DNA of 64,000 bases, from NCBI GenBank assembly GCA_948852945.1, contig CAQPBJ010000001.1:65617-129616 (forward strand). The letters are read 5' to 3'. The notes beneath the pieces were generated by a model that saw nothing but the letters and a program-made list of their open reading frames with translations, was not told the origin of the DNA and did no database searches. This document shows, piece after piece, positions 58,826 to 64,000 of the stretch. The translations under genes and the position numbers were made by a program. Source of the stretch: an uncultured Clostridia bacterium (GTDB lineage Bacteria; Bacillota; Clostridia; TANB77; CAG-508). How positions within the stretch are numbered: position 1 is the stretch's first letter; every line of letters begins with the position of its first letter.

Positions 58826-60685
58826 ATGAAAACTTTAGAAGAAATAAAAGAAATTAGAGAAAATAAAATAAAAGAACTAGATTTAAGAGTAAATACAGCA
58901 TCAGATACTAGAGAAAAACATATTTTAGTTTGCCATGGTACAGGATGTACATCATCAAAATCTCCTAAAATCATAGAAAACTTTAGAAAAATCATAGAAG
59001 AGAAAAATATAGAAAATGTTAGAGTTATACAAACAGGTTGTTTTGGACTATGTGCTAAAGGTCCAATAGTAATAATAAGACCAGAAGATACATTCTATGC
59101 AATGGTAAAACCAGAAGATTGTGAAGAAATAATTGAAAAACATATTCAAAAAGGTGAAATAGTGGAAAGACTACTTTGCAAAGATATAGACAACACAGTA
59201 GTAAAAAAATTAGATGAATTAAATTTCTATAAAAAACAAAAAAGAATAGCACTTAAAAATTGTGGAGTAATAGACCCAGAAAATATAGATGAATACATCG
59301 CATTTGATGGATACAAAGCTTTAGAAAAAGTATTATTCTCAATGTCACCAGATGATGTAATTGAAACAATTTCAAATTCTGGATTACGTGGACGTGGAGG
59401 AGCAGGATTCCCTACAGGTAAGAAATGGTCTTTTACAAAAATGGCACAAGGAGATCAAAAATATGTAGTATGTAATGCTGACGAAGGTGATCCTGGAGCA
59501 TTTATGGATAGAAGTATCCTAGAAGGAGATCCACACTGCGTTGTAGAAGCTATGATGATTGCAGGATTTGCAATAGGAGCAAATAAAGGATATATCTATG
59601 TAAGAGCAGAATATCCAATAGCGGTTGAACGTTTTCAAAAAGCAATAGATCAAGCAAGAGAATATGGAATTTTAGGAGAAAATATTTGGAATTCAGGATT
59701 CAGTTTTGATTTAGAAATTAGATTAGGTGCTGGAGCATTTGTATGTGGAGAAGAAACAGCACTTTTAGAATCAATAGAAGGAAAACGTGGTCAACCAAGA
59801 TTAAAACCACCATTCCCAGCAAATGAAGGATTATATGGAAAGCCAACACTAATAAACAATGTTGAAACATATGCAAATATAACAAAAATTATTTTAAATG
59901 GTGCAGATTGGTATTCTAGCATTGGAACAGAAAAATCAAAAGGAACAAAAGTATTTGCGCTAGGAGGAAATGTTAATAATACAGGTCTAGTAGAAGTACC
60001 TATGGGAGTAACATTAAGAGAAATAGTATATGACATAGGTGGAGGAATACCAAACGGAAGAAAGTTTAAAGCAGCACAAACTGGTGGACCTTCAGGAGGA
60101 TGCATCACAGAAGAAAATCTAGATACACCAATAGACTATGAATCATTACAAGCAATAGGGTCAATGATGGGATCAGGTGGATTAATAGTAATGGATGATT
60201 CAAAATGTATGGTAAATCTAGCAAAATTCTATCTAGGATTTACAGTAGATGAATCTTGCGGAAAATGTACACCATGCAGAATAGGAACAAAAAGATTACT
60301 AGAATTATTAACAAAAATAACAGAAGGAAAAGGTGAAGAAGGAGACATAGAAAAATTAGAAACACTATGTAGAAATATACAAAAAGCATCAATCTGCGGA
60401 TTAGGACAAACAGCACCAAATCCAGTATTAAGTACATTAAAATACTTTAGAGAAGAATATGAAGAACACATAAAAGAAAAGAAATGTAGAGCAGGAGAAT
60501 GTAAAGCATTAATGCAATTACATATTGATCCAGAGTTGTGTAAAGGTTGTGGATTATGTAAGAGAAATTGTCCTGTAGATGCAATAAATGGAGAAATAAA
60601 ACAACCTCATGTAATAGATACAGAAAAATGTATAAAATGTGGAACTTGCATTAATAAATGTCCATTCCACGCTATAAAATCTTAA
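58826..60685 (+). CDS. hydB: NADH-dependent [FeFe] hydrogenase subunit HydB (NuoF-like)
   Basis: 619 residues. An N-terminal [2Fe-2S] thioredoxin-like domain (VCHGTGCTSSKSPK, GCFGLCAKGP) is followed by the NADH/FMN module (GLRGRGGAGFPTGKKW, CNADEGDPGAFMDR, GAGAFVCGEETALLESIEG). The NuoF [4Fe-4S] site is SCGKCTPCRIGTKR. At the C-terminus are two [4Fe-4S] ferredoxin motifs (CKGCGLCKRNCPV, CIKCGTCINKCPF). It oxidises NADH and ferredoxin together to feed HydA. Confidence 0.96.
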   Translation: MKTLEEIKEIRENKIKELDLRVNTASDTREKHILVCHGTGCTSSKSPKIIENFRKIIEEKNIENVRVIQTGCFGLCAKGPIVIIRPEDTFYAMVKPEDCEEIIEKHIQKGEIVERLLCKDIDNTVVKKLDELNFYKKQKRIALKNCGVIDPENIDEYIAFDGYKALEKVLFSMSPDDVIETISNSGLRGRGGAGFPTGKKWSFTKMAQGDQKYVVCNADEGDPGAFMDRSILEGDPHCVVEAMMIAGFAIGANKGYIYVRAEYPIAVERFQKAIDQAREYGILGENIWNSGFSFDLEIRLGAGAFVCGEETALLESIEGKRGQPRLKPPFPANEGLYGKPTLINNVETYANITKIILNGADWYSSIGTEKSKGTKVFALGGNVNNTGLVEVPMGVTLREIVYDIGGGIPNGRKFKAAQTGGPSGGCITEENLDTPIDYESLQAIGSMMGSGGLIVMDDSKCMVNLAKFYLGFTVDESCGKCTPCRIGTKRLLELLTKITEGKGEEGDIEKLETLCRNIQKASICGLGQTAPNPVLSTLKYFREEYEEHIKEKKCRAGECKALMQLHIDPELCKGCGLCKRNCPVDAINGEIKQPHVIDTEKCIKCGTCINKCPFHAIKS

Positions 60686-60689
60686 ATTA

Positions 60690-60840
60690 TTAAAATAACA
60701 GTCATCTTATATATTGAAAACCAGATGGTTAAAAGAATAGTTATATTGCTAGGCAAAATTATATTTTAATACCGGAGTGTACATATGCACATGAGGATTT
60801 AAAATATAATTTTAACGACGCAAGATGACAATTATTTTAA
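60690..60840 (+). ncRNA. Nested-hairpin RNA motif B, copy 2 (hydB-hydA gap)
   Basis: The outer arms 60690-60708 and 60822-60840 pair 17 of 19 bases. The perfect inner stem is 60755-60769 with 60799-60813. The tip reads CC-GGAG-TGTAC-ATAT-GCACA-TGA-GG. The GAG/TGA internal loop and hairpin match copy 1 before dnaK, with the closing GG-CC changed to CC-GG. It starts 4 bases after the hydB stop and ends about 12 before the hydA ribosome-binding site. Confidence 0.7.
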
Positions 60841-60862
60841 ACATCATAAGAGAGGAGAAAAA

Positions 60863-62602
60863 ATGGTAAGATTAACAATAAACAATCAAGAAGTTGAAGT
60901 TGAAGAAGGAACAACGATATTACAAGCTGCTAAGAAAATAAATATTGATATTCCAACTTTATGTTTCTTAAAAGATATTAATGAGGTTGGAGATTGTAGA
61001 ATGTGTGTTGTAGAAGTAGAAGGAAAAAGAGGCTTCGCAACAGCATGTATACAAAAAGTTGAAGAAGGAATGGTAATAAAAACAAATACACCAGCAGTCA
61101 TAGAAGCTAGAAAAGTAGTTTTAGACTTGATTCTTTCTAATCACGATAGAGAATGTTTAACATGTACTAGAAATGGAACATGTGAGTTGCAAAAATTAGC
61201 TCAAGAATTTTATGTAGATGAAATAAAATACCAAGGTGATAGACACAAACATGAATTAGATGACATGTCACCATCAATAGTTAGAGATTTTAATAAATGT
61301 ATTTTATGCCGTAGATGTGTTGCGACATGTAAAAACGTTCAACACATTGGAGCGATAGATTGTACAGAAAGAGGATTTTCATCAACAGTATCTACATATG
61401 GAGACAAAAGTTTAAATGACGTAAACTGTACATTTTGTGGACAATGTATTCAAAGTTGCCCAACAGGAGCTCTAAAAGAAAAAGATGGTACAGCAGCTGT
61501 ATGGAAAGCATTAAGAGATGAGGAAAAATATGTGATAGTACAAACAGCACCAGCAGTTAGAGCTGCACTAGGTGAAGAATTCGGTATGCCTATAGGAACA
61601 AATGTTACAGGAAAAATGGTAACAGCACTAAAAACAATGGGCTTTGATAAAGTGTTTGACACAAATACAGGTGCAGATTTTACAATAATGGAAGAAGCAA
61701 ACGAACTTATAGAAAGAATGAATAATAATGGAACATTTCCAATGATAACATCATGTAGTCCGGGCTGGGTAAGATATATGGAGATGAATTATCCTGAATT
61801 AATACCACATCTATCAACATGTAAATCACCACATGAAATGTTCGGAGCACTTTTAAAATCTTATTATGCAGAAAAAGAAGGTATAGATCCTAAAAAAATG
61901 TATGTTGTATCTGTAATGCCATGTATAGCTAAAAAATTCGAAAGTCAAAGAGAAGAAATGGAAAACTCAGAAATGAGAAATGTAGATAGTGTTATTACTA
62001 CAAGAGAACTATCAAGAATGATAAAACAAGCTCATATAGAATTTACAAATTTACAAGATACAAACTTTGACAGCCCAATGGGAGAAGCAACAGGAGCTGC
62101 TGCAATATTTGGAACAACAGGTGGAGTAATGGAAGCAGCTTTAAGAACAGCGCAAGATACTTTAACAGGTCAAGATTTAGATAAAATAGATTTTGAAGCA
62201 GTTAGAGGAGGAGAAGGAATTAAGAAGGCAACAGTAAATATAGCAGGAAAAGAAATAAAAGTAGTAGCAGCAAGTGGACTAGCAAATGCACAAAAAATAA
62301 TGGAAGAAATAAAATCTGGAAAAGCAGATTATCAATTTGTTGAAATTATGGCATGCCCAGGTGGATGTGTAATGGGTGGAGGTCAACCAATTAGAACATC
62401 AAAAGAACGTTCATCAATAGATATTAGAAAATTAAGAGCAGATTGTTTATATTCAATTGATGAAAAAAGCACAGTAAGAAAATCACATGAAAATCCAGTA
62501 GTTAAAAAGATATACAAAGATTATTTAGAAAAACCAGGAAGTCATAAAGCACACGAATTATTACACACAGAATATCAAGCAAGAGAAAAATATAGAGACT
62601 AA
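60863..62602 (+). CDS. hydA: [FeFe] hydrogenase catalytic subunit HydA
   Basis: 579 residues. An N-terminal [2Fe-2S] domain (CFLKDINEVGDCRMCVVEVEG), a His/Cys [4Fe-4S] site (HDRECLTCTRNGTCELQ) and two [4Fe-4S] motifs (CILCRRCVATCKNVQ, CTFCGQCIQSCPTGAL) precede the H-cluster motifs: L1 TSCSPGWVRYME, L2 MPCIAKKFE and L3 MACPGGCVMGGGQP. All catalytic cysteines are present. It makes H2 from NADH and reduced ferredoxin with HydBC. Confidence 0.97.
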   Translation: MVRLTINNQEVEVEEGTTILQAAKKINIDIPTLCFLKDINEVGDCRMCVVEVEGKRGFATACIQKVEEGMVIKTNTPAVIEARKVVLDLILSNHDRECLTCTRNGTCELQKLAQEFYVDEIKYQGDRHKHELDDMSPSIVRDFNKCILCRRCVATCKNVQHIGAIDCTERGFSSTVSTYGDKSLNDVNCTFCGQCIQSCPTGALKEKDGTAAVWKALRDEEKYVIVQTAPAVRAALGEEFGMPIGTNVTGKMVTALKTMGFDKVFDTNTGADFTIMEEANELIERMNNNGTFPMITSCSPGWVRYMEMNYPELIPHLSTCKSPHEMFGALLKSYYAEKEGIDPKKMYVVSVMPCIAKKFESQREEMENSEMRNVDSVITTRELSRMIKQAHIEFTNLQDTNFDSPMGEATGAAAIFGTTGGVMEAALRTAQDTLTGQDLDKIDFEAVRGGEGIKKATVNIAGKEIKVVAASGLANAQKIMEEIKSGKADYQFVEIMACPGGCVMGGGQPIRTSKERSSIDIRKLRADCLYSIDEKSTVRKSHENPVVKKIYKDYLEKPGSHKAHELLHTEYQAREKYRD

Positions 62603-62631
62603 TAATTTTTACAATTAATGTAAATGTTTTA

Positions 62632-62660
62632 TTGACATACTTTTAAAAAAAAAGTATAAT
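62632..62660 (+). promoter_or_regulatory. Promoter of antitoxin RNA
   Basis: TTGACA (62632-62637) and TATAAT (62655-62660), spacing 17. Confidence 0.85.
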
Positions 62661-62666
62661 TAATAC

Positions 62667-62756
62667 ACAATAAAGAAGAAATCTTTATTAAAAGTTTTAT
62701 GTAGTGCATCCATAAATGGAGCAAAAAAGACTAGAGTGAAGGCCTCTAGTCTTTTA
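62667..62756 (+). ncRNA. Antisense RNA of a par/Fst-like type I toxin-antitoxin locus
   Basis: A perfect promoter yields an RNA of about 90 bases ending at the shared terminator. Bases 62692-62715 (AAGTTTTATGTAGTGCATCC...) almost repeat 62813-62835. The RNA is therefore complementary, with one mismatch and one bulge, to the convergent toxin mRNA around its start codon. Convergent RNAs, direct repeats and a shared terminator are the layout of RNA II of the par locus. Confidence 0.75.
62725..62755. terminator. Shared bidirectional terminator of the toxin-antitoxin locus
   Basis: AAAAGACTAGAG (62725-62736) pairs perfectly with CTCTAGTCTTTT (62744-62755), with A/T runs on both sides. It ends both convergent RNAs and gives them a second complementary region. 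Confidence 0.9.
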
Positions 62757-62767
62757 CTTTATATGTA

Positions 62768-62833
62768 TTAATCAAATAATTTAAGAATAAGATAAAGTAA
62801 GATTAATACTATAAGTTTTATGTATTGCTCCAT
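62768..62833 (-). CDS. Hydrophobic 21-aa peptide, probable Fst-like type I toxin
   Basis: ATG at 62831-62833 (minus) after GGAGGTGAAAATT encodes MEQYIKLIVLILLYLILKLF plus Asp: one transmembrane helix with a few charges. It is shorter than Fst (33 residues) and lacks its charged tail. Upstream, CCTT/AAGG in GCCTTCTTGAAAGGAGG can mask the ribosome-binding site, as in par RNA I. The toxin role is inferred from gene organisation. Confidence 0.7.
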   Translation of the reverse strand: MEQYIKLIVLILLYLILKLFD

Positions 62834-62855
62834 AATTTTCACCTCCTTTCAAGAA

Positions 62856-62901
62856 GGCGGAGCTTTAATATTATATGGTAAAAACTGGGAAAACACAAGT
62901 G
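62856..62901 (-). promoter_or_regulatory. Toxin mRNA promoter
   Basis: Minus-strand TTGTGT and TATAAT (rc ATTATA near 62870) with a 17-base spacer, about 35 bases before the toxin start. Confidence 0.65.
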
Positions 62902-63012
62902 GAAATTGTAATATAATTGAAATTGACTTTACTAACTAAGTAATAGATAATAATATCACGTAACTATGTTAACAAGAGTCTAAACGGGTAGAAGACCCAA
63001 GGAGGAAACGAC

Positions 63013-63813
63013 ATGAATGAATCATTAAGAAACTACCATGTAGCAAACCGTTACACAGAAATTTTCACAGACGAAGTGCCTGCACTTCAGGCAAAGCGGA
63101 TGCATATTCGGCGTGTGAAAGAGACAGCAAGAGCTATCGCTCAGGTACAGAGGTCGGCTGTAGACAAAGAGTTGCTTGATGTCCTTGCTGAACACCATGA
63201 CGATGGTCGTGTGGATCAGTATGAAATATTGGGCAAGTTTTGGGATACGGAGTTGCACCACTGCATGCTAGGAGCTGAGAGGCTCGAGGCATATCTGCAC
63301 GATAACCAGCTCGACTTTGACGCCGAAACAGACCTTCTTTGGAAGGTAATGAAGTATCATGGAAGGTTGGAAATTGCAGAGAATGTATCTGCGGAAGAAC
63401 GAGAGTATATTGAGCTGATTAGCGCGGCTGATGACTTTGAAAATGGCACATCCTGTGTATCATATCTCATCCGTGAGATTGACACTGACGCAAAAGGATA
63501 TGTAGCCACAAACCCAGAAGATAATCAGAAGACTGTAACAAGTCAGATGATTTGGGACTGCTATGAGAGCGGCACCAAGTACGACAAACTGAAATATTGT
63601 CACACTTACGCAGACTATATCCTTTTCGCAGGTATGCTAGCGACAAATTGCATAAGGAGGTATGGCAGTATTGCCAAAACTGCGCTGATGCAACCTGGAT
63701 ACGGATATGAAAGCATTCTGGATGGATTCAAAGTTACATTTGAATATGCGCTGGAAAGTGAAGATGCGGACAAGGCGTATAAGATTATGTGCGACATGAT
63801 TGAAAATGGTTGA
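63013..63813 (+). CDS. HD-domain-like protein (GC-richer cassette 11)
   Basis: 266 residues. VLAEHHDDGRVDQYEILG near residue 57 holds an HHDDG core, with HHCMLGAERLEAYLHD and VMKYHGRLEI downstream and ELISAADDFENG near 145. This is compatible with an HD-type metal phosphohydrolase, though the pattern is divergent. The end is helical. In-frame CGG codons occur at 31 and 35 or so. Ribosome-binding site AAGGAGGA; strong hairpin after the gene. Clearly GC-richer than hydA upstream. It is not related in detail to the HD protein at 84. Confidence 0.65.
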   Translation: MNESLRNYHVANRYTEIFTDEVPALQAKRMHIRRVKETARAIAQVQRSAVDKELLDVLAEHHDDGRVDQYEILGKFWDTELHHCMLGAERLEAYLHDNQLDFDAETDLLWKVMKYHGRLEIAENVSAEEREYIELISAADDFENGTSCVSYLIREIDTDAKGYVATNPEDNQKTVTSQMIWDCYESGTKYDKLKYCHTYADYILFAGMLATNCIRRYGSIAKTALMQPGYGYESILDGFKVTFEYALESEDADKAYKIMCDMIENG

Positions 63814-63845
63814 AAGACTCGGCAGGATAGCATTATAATCCTGAA

Positions 63846-63870
63846 TGGCGGGGTGGTTTTCCACCCCATG
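63846..63870 (+). terminator. Terminator after cassette 11
   Basis: GGGGTGG-TTTT-CCACCCC perfect hairpin; the T tract is weak. Confidence 0.7.
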
Positions 63871-63903
63871 AATATATTAATAATGAAAAATATCAAACAA
63901 ACA

Positions 63904-63942
63904 TATAACAATAAAGAGAGTAGAATAAACTACTCTCTTTAT
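63904..63942. terminator. Second, bidirectional terminator
   Basis: AATAAAGAGAGTAG pairs with CTACTCTCTTTATT. It may serve a minus-strand gene entering from the right edge, of which only a possible stop near 63966 is visible. Confidence 0.75.
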
Positions 63943-64000
63943 TGCGTTTTAAACATTCATAAATCCTAAAATAAATAAAACTTATGACTATTTAAATAAA

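Larger units (their letters stand above)
62692..62835. repeat. Direct repeat pair of the toxin-antitoxin locus
   Basis: 24 bases at 62692-62715 and 23 at 62813-62835 share AAGTTTTATGTA-TGC-CCATAA. The second copy spans the antisense of the toxin start codon. Confidence 0.85.

Noticed and set aside
62692..62715. Short + strand peptide within the antitoxin RNA
   Set aside because: No ribosome-binding site and no convincing frame. The sequence is better explained by complementarity to the toxin mRNA.
1..64000. CRISPR arrays, rRNA genes or an intact prophage
   Set aside because: No regularly spaced repeats, no rRNA-like sequence, and no phage structural, integrase or lysis genes were seen.

Overview
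The window comes from an AT-rich, anaerobic, Gram-positive Clostridia-type chromosome. Supporting signs are strong AAGGAGG ribosome-binding sites, sigma-A promoters, a T-box, a glmS ribozyme, sporulation genes (sigK, yqfC, yqfD, a pdaA-like deacetylase), whiA, ribonuclease J and a trimeric [FeFe] hydrogenase. No species can be named from the sequence alone.

Layout. 1-4900 is an accessory patch: HD hydrolase, CYTH protein, RhuM, BRO-N antirepressor-like protein, a small DUF6870-like protein and two ASCH proteins. 4881-9019 is housekeeping: rbgA, mrnC, tRNA-Glu, recN. 9042-10573 is a guanidine-IV-type riboswitch with its MATE exporter. 10953-17275 holds sigK, a PflX-like radical SAM protein, an RdgB-like pyrophosphatase, 6S RNA, prmC, whiA and hemW. 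17711-22686 is the hrcA-grpE-dnaK-dnaJ operon under two CIRCE-like operators. 24594-31147 holds RNase J behind a long structured leader, an SDR, gltX, a DUF951 gene and engB. 31328-35420 (minus) holds purA and a T-box-controlled dcd-like/DUF1653/serS operon. 35508-42273 holds envelope-type unknowns, an NMN-adenylyltransferase-like gene, glmS with its ribozyme, and neuB. 42361-50292 holds hpt, uvrC, a methyltransferase, a pseudouridine synthase, an AgrC-like kinase and a PdaA-like deacetylase. 50401-57887 is the yqfC-yqfD-ybeY-(DUF3048)-era-yqzL-recO-hpf stretch. 57970-62602 encodes HydC, HydB and HydA. 62632-62927 is a compact Fst/par-like type I toxin-antitoxin locus.

Two gene classes are interleaved. 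Most genes are very AT-rich and use AGA for arginine. Eleven solitary genes (at 6294, 10661, 11851, 17357, 23996, 29716, 31328, 44851, 46593, 56704 and 63013) are visibly richer in GC. Most of these carry their own promoter and hairpin, and most are of unknown function.

The most striking observation concerns the codon CGG. By eye, the AT-rich genes contain in-frame CGG at only four places: once in the NMN-adenylyltransferase-like gene, twice in yqfD and once in recO. At all four, the conserved protein continues only if the ribosome skips one base (+1) at that CGG. The GC-richer cassettes do use CGG as ordinary arginine, often within the first 11 codons.

Other unexplained structure: three copies of a repeat with self-complementary but site-specific arms (14248, 30377, 57970), and two copies of a nested-hairpin RNA motif inside operons, directly before dnaK and hydA.
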